Assembly (NCBI GenBank): GCA_013298765.1
Contig: JAAFJA010000016.1
Span: 1-64,000, forward strand
From: Betaproteobacteria bacterium
GTDB lineage: Bacteria; Pseudomonadota; Gammaproteobacteria; Burkholderiales; Casimicrobiaceae
Length of the DNA stretch: 64,000 bases
Direction: 5' to 3'
This document shows positions 31,000-39,282 of this stretch, one piece after another; positions within the stretch are counted from its first letter, which is position 1, and the number at the start of each line of letters is the position of its first letter. The notes beneath the pieces are model-generated. The model was given only the letters and a program-made list of their open reading frames with translations, was not told where the DNA came from and did not search any database. Both the position numbers and the translations under genes were made by a program.

Positions 31000-32037
31000 T
31001 CAGAGCAGATCGGGCGCGATCACCGCGAGCGTCTTCGGCCCGATGACGCCGTCCACCGTGAGCCCGGCGCGCGCTTGGATCGCTCGAATAGCCTCGGCGC
31101 CCGAGGGGAGAGAGCTCCTACGAGCCTCGTCGACCACGCGCTGGGCAGCGATCACGATCTCCATGAAGCCTGCGGTTGGAGCGGGATCGCACCAAACCAC
31201 GATGGGCCGCTCCATCACGCTCTTCGCGAGGAAATCCACCACCGTCCACGGGTAGGCGTCGTGCCCGTAGCCCTGGATCGTCGCGATTCGCGGCTTCACG
31301 AGCCTGGGGTCGAGCGCTCGCATCGCGTCCTCGACCTTCTTCCACTCCCGCTCAGACCAGTCGAGGACCTTCTTGTACGCGTCCTTGCCCCACGTCCGAT
31401 ACCAGTTGGCCCAGTAGACCTGCGGCGCCCGTCCGTCCACCCAGGAGCCGAACTCCTCGATCGGGAACCCCGCGAACGACCCCCCTTGCCCAATGGGCAT
31501 CGGTCGGCGCCGGTTCTCCCCGTGCTGGTCGATCATCGGCCACGGCTGATCGATGGTCACCGTCGTCGGCGCGAGCGCCCGGTACCTCGCCCCCATTCGA
31601 AGGGCGCCCGACTCGTCCATGTCGTCCTCTGGACCGAGGTCGCTGTCGTACTGCGTCTCGGCGTTGGGCAAACAGAGGTCCGCGCGGCTCGCAGCGACGG
31701 CCTGCCCCATGCGCTCGCCCTTCTCCTCGACCGTCAGGCTCGAGCCGTCTCCGTCGGTGCGCCCGTCGAGTCCGTACGCCATGCCCGCGAGCTTGCCGAG
31801 CGACGAGGCTCGAATGGTCTCGATCCCCTCCTGCGCGCGCTTCACAGGATCCGCCGAGAAGCCACCGAGGTTCCGCCGCTTCGGGAAGTCGTGCATGACG
31901 ATCCCCGAGCAGATCCCCAAGTTGTTGATGGGGCTCTTGCAGAACTCCTCCAGCCGCTTGCGGCGATCCCCGCGAAACGCATCGAGGAACAGTTGGAAGT
32001 ACAGCCCCGGCGCAATGCCGTTGATTTTTCCGTGCAT
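31000..32037 (-). CDS. glycoside-hydrolase-like protein with peptidoglycan-binding dom
   Basis: A 345-aa protein. The C-terminal 40 residues (EAIRAIQARAGLTVDGVIGP then KTLAVI) are a peptidoglycan-binding type-1 domain. The N-terminal 300 residues look like a TIM-barrel hydrolase, with strands ending in acidic residues (DLCLPNAETQYDSDLG, TTVTIDQPWPMIDQHG, RIATIQGYGHDAYPW). No signal peptide. Likely binds and cleaves cell-wall glycan, as in a phage endolysin or virion-associated lysin. The HExxH gene upstream and the holin-like gene at 33627 support a lysis or cell-envelope module. Catalytic residues not assigned. Confidence 0.7.
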   Translation of the reverse strand: MHGKINGIAPGLYFQLFLDAFRGDRRKRLEEFCKSPINNLGICSGIVMHDFPKRRNLGGFSADPVKRAQEGIETIRASSLGKLAGMAYGLDGRTDGDGSSLTVEEKGERMGQAVAASRADLCLPNAETQYDSDLGPEDDMDESGALRMGARYRALAPTTVTIDQPWPMIDQHGENRRRPMPIGQGGSFAGFPIEEFGSWVDGRAPQVYWANWYRTWGKDAYKKVLDWSEREWKKVEDAMRALDPRLVKPRIATIQGYGHDAYPWTVVDFLAKSVMERPIVVWCDPAPTAGFMEIVIAAQRVVDEARRSSLPSGAEAIRAIQARAGLTVDGVIGPKTLAVIAPDLL

Positions 32038-32080
32038 GCAGAGAGCATGCTCCCGGCGCCAGAAAAATCCAAGTAGTCGG

Positions 32081-32695
32081 TCAGAGCGAGATGCCCTGCT
32101 GCTTCGCGATCGCGATCGCTTCGATGCCCGCCGTCGTGTCGTAGAGCCCGTAGCCGACCTCGGTCAGCCAGTGCGTGGCGAGATCCTTCGCGAATTGCAG
32201 ATCGTCTGGACCGAGCGCGTACGAAGCCTCGAGGAACCGCGTCGCCTCCTCGATCGAAGGGAGCCTCGGACGACCCGAGCTCACCATCGCGTGCTGGAAC
32301 TCTCCCGCTGCGCGCGCAGCTCGCTCCTCGAGGCGGACCCGCGCCTGGCCGTTCGTCAAGTAGAGGAACGCCATGTCGAAGTGACCGGCGATGCCTTCCT
32401 CGTCTTCGAACTCGCCCGTCGCCCACTGCCGAACGTGCTCGGCCTCGTGAACGAGCGTGAGCAGCTTCGTCTCGGGATCCCACGAGCTCGGCATGTAGAC
32501 CATGGGGCCCAGCGTGGTGGCGAACCCGTTCAAGAACTCCTCCCTCGTCGGAAGGGGCATTCCGAGCTCGTGCAGGAAGTCGAAGAGGCGGGCGATCAGA
32601 CCCATCTCGTACGACGACTCTCGGTTGATGAGTCGGCCTCCGACGCGGCCGAGGAGCTGTCGTTGAAACGCCTGAAACTGCTGCTCGGTGATCAC
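32081..32695 (-). CDS. HExxH zinc-metalloprotease-like protein
   Basis: A 204-aa protein from GTG 32695 (GTGA overlap). LTLVHEAEHVRQWATGEFED contains His83 and His87 of an HExxH zinc motif; a downstream Glu/His third ligand lies plausibly in the following 40 residues (EDEEGIAGHFDMAF). No signal peptide. Family not recognised; could be an inactive relative. Sits between a small exported protein and the endolysin-like gene. Confidence 0.65.
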   Translation of the reverse strand: MITEQQFQAFQRQLLGRVGGRLINRESSYEMGLIARLFDFLHELGMPLPTREEFLNGFATTLGPMVYMPSSWDPETKLLTLVHEAEHVRQWATGEFEDEEGIAGHFDMAFLYLTNGQARVRLEERAARAAGEFQHAMVSSGRPRLPSIEEATRFLEASYALGPDDLQFAKDLATHWLTEVGYGLYDTTAGIEAIAIAKQQGISL

Positions 32696-32988
32696 TGAGA
32701 ACCTCCATCAGCGCTCGAAACCACGACGCACGCGCTCTCGGGAGCGCACGTCGAGCGGACGACACCGTCCACCGCCACGTTCGGACAGCAGACGAAGCTG
32801 CCGCGCGAGGCGCAGACGCTCGACGTCGGCGTCCAGCGACGCTCCTGCCTCGGCCCCGTCGAGCAGAGCATGGGGCGGCCGCCCTCGCACTTCGAAGATC
32901 CAGGAACGCAATCCGTGGCTTCCTCGAGGTGCGGACAAGACGCATAGGACAGCGCTGCGAACAACGCGAGAGCGAGCGGTCGAATCAT
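32692..32988 (-). CDS. small exported Cys-rich protein
   Basis: A 98-aa protein with GAGGAT before ATG 32988. N-terminal signal peptide MIRPLALALFAALSYASC; the Cys at 18 could be a lipidation site, although the lipobox (YASC) is atypical. Eight further Cys (CVPGSSKCEGG, CSTGP, CASRGSFVCCP, CAPESAC) suggest disulfides. Typical of myxobacterial secreted proteins. Confidence 0.65.
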   Translation of the reverse strand: MIRPLALALFAALSYASCPHLEEATDCVPGSSKCEGGRPMLCSTGPRQERRWTPTSSVCASRGSFVCCPNVAVDGVVRSTCAPESACVVVSSADGGSQ

Positions 32989-33032
32989 GGCGAGATCCTC
33001 TCACTCAGACCGACTCGAAGCAAGCGAAGCGC

Positions 33033-33446
33033 TCAGCAGATGGTGTCTCTGTGATGCCGCTTCAGCCGATCGAGCGTGCGGCGAAAGTCCGCGCCCAGCC
33101 CCTCTCCATCGATCTCTTGGTACGCGAACGCATACTCGCTCGACAGGGTCCAAGCCACAGAACCGTCGAGGGAGACGTTGATGGCCAGCAGCTGGCTGTG
33201 AGCCTGCCAGACGAGCATCACCGCACACTGGCGCTGGACGTAGCTGAACACCGTCGGCCACAACCCAGTCTCGCGAAGGACGGTGTCGATCACCTCCTTC
33301 GTCGCCGCCGAGGCCATCTGCCACCCGCGGATCGAGCACGTCTTGTCGAAAGCCAATCGCGTCGATGACACGATCTTGGCGAGGTCCACCTGCATCATGA
33401 TCTCCACGGCGCCGAGCCTGATGGCTTCGTCTCGGGAGTTCAACAA
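33033..33446 (-). CDS. hypothetical protein
   Basis: A 137-aa soluble protein. TTG 33446 overlaps the end of the small gene upstream; an ATG pair further in (IMMQVDLAKI), with GGAG just upstream, is an alternative start. Helical first half (ATKEVIDTVLRETGLWP), then strands SQLLAINVSLDGSVAWTLSS. No family. Confidence 0.65.
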   Translation of the reverse strand: MLNSRDEAIRLGAVEIMMQVDLAKIVSSTRLAFDKTCSIRGWQMASAATKEVIDTVLRETGLWPTVFSYVQRQCAVMLVWQAHSQLLAINVSLDGSVAWTLSSEYAFAYQEIDGEGLGADFRRTLDRLKRHHRDTIC

Positions 33447-33586
33447 TCGAACAAGACCACGGACTCGTCGCCGCCGTGCTCGTCGATATCCCAGCCCCTT
33501 GCGTCAGCTCCCGAAGACTCATCCACCGCTGGCGCGGTGTCGTAGTAGTGCGACTGCAAACTCTCTTTGCTTTGTTCCAGGTTCAT
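33440..33586 (-). CDS. small acidic protein, leaderless
   Basis: A 48-aa protein (MNLEQSKESLQSHYYD ... SVVLFDC). ATG 33586 lies 2 nt after the predicted +1 of the promoter at 33595-33623 and has no SD. Composition is normal and acidic. Overlaps the next gene by 7 nt. Confidence 0.55.
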   Translation of the reverse strand: MNLEQSKESLQSHYYDTAPAVDESSGADARGWDIDEHGGDESVVLFDC

Positions 33587-33594
33587 GGGGAGGC

Positions 33595-33623
33595 GGTGTA
33601 CAGAACCCGGACCGCAAAGTCAA
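33595..33623 (-). promoter_or_regulatory. sigma70-like promoter TTGACT-17-TACACC
   Basis: Minus strand, extended -35 CTGTTGACT, then 6 nt and CC-ATG of the 33440-33586 gene. The -35 lies at the very end of the 33627 gene. Confidence 0.55.
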
Positions 33624-33626
33624 CAG

Positions 33627-34259
33627 CTACTCTCCCGACGCAGCGCTTACCCGGCGCTGTCCATCGGGAGGGGTGGGCGCTTCCGCATCGGACACCGCAG
33701 GATCCGAGACCGCTGGATCGCCCGAAGCAGATCCAGCGGTGGAAGACGGCTCCGCCGAGATGCTCGCTGGGCTCGAAGGATCCAACGGAGGGGAAACTGC
33801 AGCTGGCACCGACAAGGGAGAGTCCACAGGAAGCGATCCTGGAGTTGGCACCAATGGCGCCGCAGGGATCGACGAAGTCCTCGACGACAAGACCTGCTGG
33901 CGAGTCCGCTCGACGTGCGCTTCGATCGCGTTGTTGATCAGCTGCATCACCTGGCTGTCCGTGCCGTAGCGCGAGACAAGCACCGAGTAGGAGTCGCCGA
34001 GGACCCTCACCACCTCAGAGATCGCTGCGTTCTTCAGGCGCTCGCCCTGCTCAGCGCTCCACGTTCCAGGTCGAGCGGGGTCCTGCAGCTCGCGGCGCTC
34101 GCGATTCAGGCGATCCACGGCGAGCTTCGCTTGCTCGTTGAGCAGAAGGATCGCATCCCGAACCTTTTGGTTCGAGATGTATCGCACCGCCAAGGGGATG
34201 ATGATCAGCGTCAACAGGCCCGACAGGATGTCGAGGATCTTCGGAATGTATTCGCTCAT
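33627..34259 (-). CDS. LL-H-type holin-like protein with Pro-rich tail
   Basis: A 210-aa protein. One N-terminal membrane segment (ILSGLLTLIIIPLAVRY) is followed by a long charged helix (EQAKLAVDRLNRERRELQDP, GERLKNAAISEVVRVLGDSY) in the order seen in LL-H phage holins. Those are usually near 100-140 aa; here an 80-residue Pro/Ser/Ala-rich tail is added. ATG 34259 lies 1 nt after a predicted +1 (TTCCTT-17-TACACT), so leaderless. A pore-forming lysis role with the 31000 gene is plausible; a simple membrane tether is the alternative. Confidence 0.55.
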   Translation of the reverse strand: MSEYIPKILDILSGLLTLIIIPLAVRYISNQKVRDAILLLNEQAKLAVDRLNRERRELQDPARPGTWSAEQGERLKNAAISEVVRVLGDSYSVLVSRYGTDSQVMQLINNAIEAHVERTRQQVLSSRTSSIPAAPLVPTPGSLPVDSPLSVPAAVSPPLDPSSPASISAEPSSTAGSASGDPAVSDPAVSDAEAPTPPDGQRRVSAASGE

Positions 34260-34308
34260 GCCCTGCAGTGTACCACCAAAGGATCTCTGAAGGAACGGCG
34301 CAGGGGGC

Positions 34309-35091
34309 TCACGGACGGCTGCCACAGAAGCCGTAGTGACCACCGTCGAAGGGGAGGCACACCATCCCCCAAGGGCACTCCGCGGACCGCTGACAAGAGA
34401 TGAAGCATCGCTGCTCTGGGCCGCTGCAGCTCTCGACGAGGCCCTCGGTGCGGAACGATGGGCACTGGGCCCCGCTCGAGCATCGGTCGCGACAAACCCG
34501 AATCGAGCCCATGGGAAGGCACGACGCGCGGGGGCCGCACTCCACGTCGCTCGCGCAGGGGTGGTAGGGCGGCGTCATCGAGCACGTCGTTCCGTCGATC
34601 TCCGCACACCCGTGGACTGGCTCGAGCACCGTGAGCATCGTGCGGCAAGCCCTTCTGCCATCGCAGCCTCGGGGGAAACATCGCTGCCCATCCCCGCACT
34701 GCGAATCGAACTCGCAGGAGATGCACGAAAGGAGACATCCAGACCGGCAGTCCGACGGGCAAGTCTCGCAGCTCTCCCCGGCACCACACACAGAGTCTCC
34801 GCATCGGGCGGCGTCCGCAGGCGAGCCCGCATCGGAAGCGTCCGACGCATCGACAACAGCCGCTTCCACGGCATCTTGGCGAGCGTCGGCGACCGATGAC
34901 TCCAGCGGAGCCCCACTATCGCCCGCCTCTCCGTCCAAAGATCCACCATCCCCAACGCCTCCGTCCTCGATCGCCAAGACGACGTCTGCGTCCTCCTCGC
35001 CGTCGCACCGGGCGCCGCATGGCCTGGAAGCGTGGGGAAGCGCGCAGCCGACGAGACACATAGCGATCAGACACCAGCCATAGATTCGCAT
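34309..35091 (-). CDS. myxobacterial-type Cys-rich lipoprotein
   Basis: A 260-aa protein. Signal peptide MRIYGWCLIAMCLVGC with a good lipobox LVGC, so outer-membrane or periplasmic lipoprotein. An Asp/Ala/Gly/Ser-rich linker (about 30-95) precedes CGDSVCGAGESCETCPSDC (97-115), a motif common in Polyangiales secreted proteins. About 20 further Cys follow in short loops. Function of such proteins is unknown; adhesion or matrix roles are guesses. It is the best taxonomic marker in the window. Confidence 0.8.
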   Translation of the reverse strand: MRIYGWCLIAMCLVGCALPHASRPCGARCDGEEDADVVLAIEDGGVGDGGSLDGEAGDSGAPLESSVADARQDAVEAAVVDASDASDAGSPADAARCGDSVCGAGESCETCPSDCRSGCLLSCISCEFDSQCGDGQRCFPRGCDGRRACRTMLTVLEPVHGCAEIDGTTCSMTPPYHPCASDVECGPRASCLPMGSIRVCRDRCSSGAQCPSFRTEGLVESCSGPEQRCFISCQRSAECPWGMVCLPFDGGHYGFCGSRP

Positions 35092-35138
35092 GGATTTCTC
35101 TGCCCGAGAGATGGAGCGGAGGATGCCATTCGTCAAGA

Positions 35139-35759
35139 TTATTCGCAGGCGCCGTCCCGGAAGCATCTCGAGACAAGGTCGATGTCTGCCCGCTGAGGCT
35201 CCGAAAAGACCGCGGAAGAGCTGTAGTCTTCCTCTCCGTCGACCCATTCGTCTCGTCCTTGGATCGCCGGAGACATCAGGCAGCTCTGGCAGACGATCTC
35301 TCGATGGCACGTCGGCGGCGGCGGACTGTTGAGCGGGTACCAGCACAGATGTCCAGCCCACCGGAACCGGCGGTACAGGAAGGCATGCACGACTTCGTGT
35401 GCCGCCGCTTTGCGCAGCGCAGCGAATCCCTCGGAGCATGCTGGGTCCACTTGGACCGTGGACTCACCCAGCCTGTAGAAGCCACAGACTCCCGGCGACA
35501 GTGCAGCTGGACGGATCACGATCGACTCCGGGTCCGCCGACGAGACCCACTGGAAGTCCGGTCCCAAGGCGTCGAGCTCCGTCGCAATGGGCTCGATCGC
35601 CTGCCGTTGGTCCGCCCGCCAATCGGCCACCGAGTTGTCCAGCGGCGGCCCGAACGCGATCTTCACGACTCCGAAGCGCACAGGGTCGGGAGCCGTGCTC
35701 GTGCAGGACGGCGTCCACAGTGACGCCATGACGATCGCAGCAAACAAAGAGATTCTCAT
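35139..35759 (-). CDS. exported HExxH metalloprotease-like protein
   Basis: A 206-aa protein, ATGA-coupled to 35756-36535. Hydrophobic signal peptide (MRISLFAAIVMASLWTPSC) with possible lipid-modified Cys19. Residues 121-125 HEVVH form a zinc motif in a helix (ALRKAAAHEVVHAFLYRRF). Cys pairs (CHREIVCQSCLMSP) follow. Fits a secreted zinc peptidase or a non-catalytic relative; the third ligand is not obvious. Confidence 0.7.
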   Translation of the reverse strand: MRISLFAAIVMASLWTPSCTSTAPDPVRFGVVKIAFGPPLDNSVADWRADQRQAIEPIATELDALGPDFQWVSSADPESIVIRPAALSPGVCGFYRLGESTVQVDPACSEGFAALRKAAAHEVVHAFLYRRFRWAGHLCWYPLNSPPPPTCHREIVCQSCLMSPAIQGRDEWVDGEEDYSSSAVFSEPQRADIDLVSRCFRDGACE

Positions 35760-36535
35760 GACCGGTCGCCTCTCAGTTGGTTCGGCGGGACATTGAGGCA
35801 AGCCTCCGCGATGGTCAACTGAATCGCGCGGTTCGCCTCGGCCCTCGCCTCGCCCAGGATGGGGTATCTATCCATGTACATCGGAGTCAGAGCGCTCGAC
35901 GCGAGATCGAGCATGGAGATCAGCTCTCTGATTCGCAGCTCGTCTGAAGACCCCCTGTTCATGGACATGAACAGCCTGGCTGACATAAAGAATAGGTCGC
36001 CATGCGGAAGGATGTTGTACGAGTCCTGGGCATTCTGCATCCAGGTCCTGCTCAGCTTGTTAAGCGTTTTCTGGCTGGGGTCTTTCTTCGAGAAAGATCT
36101 GATCGCACGAGAGATTTCAGCGGTCGCAGAGTCGCCGGGAAGAACCGTGTCCATAACATGCTCTACGACGCGTCCAGCGCAGAACATCGAGACCCTGGTA
36201 TCGTAGTTGAAGAGTCCTACCAGAGCATCCTCCGCAGATGTCTGGGCCTTCACCCACTGGCCGAGCGTGATCAGGAGCGCGGAGACAGCCTTGGATCCCA
36301 TCGACACTGCGTCGGAGAGTAGCGACGGCGCAGGTGACGGTGGCTCCAATGCGTCAAGAGAGCGGATCATCAGTCTGCCATCGGTACGGTGACCGATTCG
36401 TTCCGATAGATCTTCGGCCTCCAATGGATCGACGAGCAGAGCAAAGGCAACCTCCTCGAGCAGTCCGTAGCGAACGATAGCGTCGTAGCTTCGTAGATAG
36501 ACCTCGGTGTACTGAGGATGCTTCGGCAGGGTCAT
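35756..36535 (-). CDS. VDPLEAED family protein (diverged)
   Basis: A 259-aa protein, start MTLPKHPQYTEVYLRSYDAI. Shares LVDPLEAED with 36610-37401 and the pattern ALITLGQWV ... FNYDTRVSMFCAGRVVEHVM with the family (compare AIETISQWV, MYSPRLAVWCTAQAVRDVL). Lacks the RPLxAIxxAERW block. Helical. First of four tandem relatives. Confidence 0.7.
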   Translation of the reverse strand: MTLPKHPQYTEVYLRSYDAIVRYGLLEEVAFALLVDPLEAEDLSERIGHRTDGRLMIRSLDALEPPSPAPSLLSDAVSMGSKAVSALLITLGQWVKAQTSAEDALVGLFNYDTRVSMFCAGRVVEHVMDTVLPGDSATAEISRAIRSFSKKDPSQKTLNKLSRTWMQNAQDSYNILPHGDLFFMSARLFMSMNRGSSDELRIRELISMLDLASSALTPMYMDRYPILGEARAEANRAIQLTIAEACLNVPPNQLRGDRS

Positions 36536-36609
36536 TGTGAGCCTCTGGATGCTGGATGATCTTGGTTGATCTCTGGCAGATACCGCGACAGGCGATTGAC
36601 TCCTTGCCG

Positions 36610-37401
36610 CTATGGAATCATAGGGAACGAAAAACAAGACATGGACACGACGTAGTACATCCGATCCATGTACCTGTCTCTTGCAATCTTGAAGCTTCCT
36701 CTTTGTTCTGACAGCAAGGTCAGGGTAGCGGCTGCTGATGCTGCCTCGTAGATTGCGTTGTCTGTCTGCAGGCCAACTTCAGCCGCTCGAGCAAAAGGAT
36801 CGTCGGAGGCTTCGTCGGCCGTCGATGCTGCCAGTCCGACACGGACAGCTGCTGAAGCCATTCGAGAATTTGCAGGCTGATCAAAGACGGTCTCTTCAGA
36901 GTAAGCCATCGAATCCCTCGCGTCTGCAAGGCATTGCTCCCCGCTGGATTCGCCCATCACCCAGCGCTCTGCGGTGGCCACTGCGGTCAGCGGCCTTTCT
37001 TCTTCAGGTGGTAATAGCCGCAGAACGTCCCGGACAGCCTGTGCAGTGCACCACACGGCTAGCCTCGGCGAATACATGGCCATCTGCTTGATCTTCTGTT
37101 CGCCTGGATGATGAAGCACCCATTGGGAGATTGTTTCTATCGCCGAGAGGTACGCCAGTCGACTGATGCTGGAGAAATACTCCAAAGAGTGCGGGATATC
37201 AGAAGATCGACTGGACGCGGCGTCTTCGGCCTCGAGCGGGTCGACGGCGAGCGCCATCATCAGCGGATCCAAGTGCACGATGGAGTTCCCGACAAACACG
37301 TCGTAGGAGCGCTGGTGAACACGCGAGAAGGACTCGTGCATCTTCTTGTCGTCGCCGTAGGAATGTCGGCGAGCCAGCGCCAGCGCGTCTCCGATGTTCA
37401 C
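36610..37401 (-). CDS. VDPLEAED / Imm5-like family protein
   Basis: A 263-aa protein; GTG 37401 gives a GTGA overlap, while ATG at 37341 (MHESFSRVHQRSYDVF) matches the N-termini of relatives better. Family blocks: ALAVDPLEAEDAA, IPHSLEYF, AIETISQWV, LAVWCTAQAVRDVLRLLPPE, ERPLTAVATAERWVMGE. The last block is the one shared with 3373 and 4089. Tail is Ala-rich. Function unknown; immunity-protein similarity is weak. Confidence 0.75.
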   Translation of the reverse strand: MNIGDALALARRHSYGDDKKMHESFSRVHQRSYDVFVGNSIVHLDPLMMALAVDPLEAEDAASSRSSDIPHSLEYFSSISRLAYLSAIETISQWVLHHPGEQKIKQMAMYSPRLAVWCTAQAVRDVLRLLPPEEERPLTAVATAERWVMGESSGEQCLADARDSMAYSEETVFDQPANSRMASAAVRVGLAASTADEASDDPFARAAEVGLQTDNAIYEAASAAATLTLLSEQRGSFKIARDRYMDRMYYVVSMSCFSFPMIP

Positions 37402-38132
37402 GGGATCACCGGGTACGACAAGCAGGCATCTGCCATGATCTTCCTGATTCTCGAGGCTGCAGCATCCCGCTCTCTATATGTGTCATATCTATCATTTTCG
37501 ATAGTAGGTGACACCAGAGAGTCCGATGCATCGATAGCGTAGGAGACAAGGTCGGAAGGAGCGTCGCTTTCGTCTCCGACCACCATCGAAACCAACGAGT
37601 CAACGCACCGGATGACTCCCGTGTAAGACACCCTGGACATAGGTCTCTTTGCTCGCTGGCGAACAGAATCAGATCTGAGAAGCACCTCTTGCTTAGAGGC
37701 CGTGTACACCACAAAGTCTTCCACGGAATCCACAGCGTGAGTCAGGCTCAGGACTTGTGCTTCGAGCTTGGACAAGGCATAGCGAGCGACGGCTGATCCA
37801 GCCCAGATTCCGAGTCGGCTGTCGTACTCGTACAGCTCTTTGAGGTTTACAGAAGCGACATAACTTAGCGTTGGTCTGCTTGGGTGTTCGTGAGCCATCC
37901 ACTGCGAGATGGTCTCCAGAGCTTGGCGATAGACGCCATGTCCGCGATACGCGAAGTCCTTCAGAGAATGAGGAACACCTTCGACACCCAAGAATTCTGC
38001 AGCGTCCTCCGCTGCCAGAGGATCTACCGCAAACGCTGTGAGCAGCTGGTTGAGATCCACTCTCAACGATGGCCGCACAAACGCCTCGTACGAGCGCTGC
38101 GGCACATAGGTGAAGACCTTGTTCATGATCAT
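37398..38132 (-). CDS. VDPLEAED family protein
   Basis: A 244-aa protein, ATGA-coupled to 38129. VFTYVPQRSYEAFVRPSLRV at the N-terminus, AFAVDPLAAEDAAEFLG, VPHSLKDF, ALETISQWM, YEYDSRLGIWAGSAVARYAL. The AERW block has degenerated (DSVEDFVVYT). Ends LSYPVIP; compare FSFPMIP and LSYPKAQ in its relatives. Confidence 0.75.
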   Translation of the reverse strand: MIMNKVFTYVPQRSYEAFVRPSLRVDLNQLLTAFAVDPLAAEDAAEFLGVEGVPHSLKDFAYRGHGVYRQALETISQWMAHEHPSRPTLSYVASVNLKELYEYDSRLGIWAGSAVARYALSKLEAQVLSLTHAVDSVEDFVVYTASKQEVLLRSDSVRQRAKRPMSRVSYTGVIRCVDSLVSMVVGDESDAPSDLVSYAIDASDSLVSPTIENDRYDTYRERDAAASRIRKIMADACLSYPVIP

Positions 38133-38884
38133 CGTCGCTGAGCCTTCGGGTAGGAGAGACAAGCATTGGCGACGACCTCGCAGAAGCGCACTAGCTCGAG
38201 CGACGCGAGAAAATTCCAATTTTCGGAACCAGCACGCTCTCGCGAGGACGCCATCGCTCGAGCTGCGTCTTTTGCCGTATCCGCCGCGGCATCTGGCGCC
38301 ACGTAGGACATCCATCCGCCGGTTTTCAAGCAGATCGCCGCGTTCGCCGCTGCTTCGCAGGCGAAGGCTGCGGAGGACAGAGTCTCCATTTCTCCCGCTG
38401 CATCATGAGCAGCCGACGACGCGTCCCTGCATCCATCACGGGAATCCTTGCCGCGAACCCACCCCTCTGCCGCGGTGATGGCGGCCAGCGGCCGCTCCTC
38501 GCCCCTCGGGACGAAGTGCATAACCTCTCTCGCAACCTGACAGGCGCACCAAGTGCAGAGGCTCAGATCGTACTTCGCCATCGCTCGAAGCACCTCTTCG
38601 GCGTTCCGCTCGTTCGCTGCCCACTGAGCGATCGTGATAATCGCCGCGCGTTGCGCGTGACGATCCACCGTCGCGAAGTAGTCGAGAGAGTGAGGCACGT
38701 CCGCCAGTACGTAGTTGTCCGCCGTCACCTGCGCCCATTTGGGATCCACCGCGAGCGCAACGAGGACGGCCTCGAGGGTCAGCCCGTGACGGCTGAAGAA
38801 CGCACGGAAGGAAGCCTGTGGAACGCGTGTGAAGTAATGATGCGCCTTCAGATTCATGCGCGGCAGATCGTCGAAGCTCTTCAT
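38129..38884 (-). CDS. VDPLEAED / Imm5-like family protein
   Basis: A 251-aa protein with GGAG before ATG 38884. Best bridge between the two subgroups. It has FTRVPQASFRAFF, ALAVDPKWAQ, VPHSLDYF and TIAQWA from one, and WCACQVAREVMHFVPRGEER-PL with AAEGWVRGK and an Ala-rich tail (AAFACEAAANAAICL) from the other. First of the tandem group in transcription order. Confidence 0.75.
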   Translation of the reverse strand: MKSFDDLPRMNLKAHHYFTRVPQASFRAFFSRHGLTLEAVLVALAVDPKWAQVTADNYVLADVPHSLDYFATVDRHAQRAAIITIAQWAANERNAEEVLRAMAKYDLSLCTWCACQVAREVMHFVPRGEERPLAAITAAEGWVRGKDSRDGCRDASSAAHDAAGEMETLSSAAFACEAAANAAICLKTGGWMSYVAPDAAADTAKDAARAMASSRERAGSENWNFLASLELVRFCEVVANACLSYPKAQRR

Positions 38885-38952
38885 GCGCTCCGAAGCCTAT
38901 CAGCGCAGAGCCATCCCCACCACTGGCAATCGGCCCACTTGGAAGCCCCGGT

Positions 38953-39279
38953 TCAGCGAGGCAGCGGCATCATCCCGGGGACCGGCGCCCCGGGAATCGA
39001 AGACGTGCCGCTCGAGCCGCGCGGGAGGGAGCCGAGGCGGGACGCCGTGATGGCCGACACCGCCACGGCAGCGCCGATGACCGCCGTCTGAACGGCGCTG
39101 CCGACCAGCATGCCGGTGCCCGCGGACTTCATCGCCCAGCTGCAGTCGGCCTTGCCGAAGTGCCGCAAGAGCAGTCCGATCGGAAGTCCGAGCAAAGGCG
39201 AAGGCGTGAGCAAAAAGCCCACCGCTCCAACTCCGAATCCCGCGCCACCGCTCGGGGCGTCACAGCTCTTGTCGTTCAT
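38953..39279 (-). CDS. Gly/Ala-rich membrane protein
   Basis: A 108-aa protein starting 2 nt after the stop of 39283-40620. Hydrophobic stretches (GFGVGAVGFLLTPSPLLGLP and GMLVGSAVQTAVIGAAVAVS) with intervening Cys suggest two membrane segments, like a small structural or pilot-type membrane protein. The C-terminus is Gly/Pro-rich. Confidence 0.65.
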   Translation of the reverse strand: MNDKSCDAPSGGAGFGVGAVGFLLTPSPLLGLPIGLLLRHFGKADCSWAMKSAGTGMLVGSAVQTAVIGAAVAVSAITASRLGSLPRGSSGTSSIPGAPVPGMMPLPR

Positions 39280-39282
39280 CGC

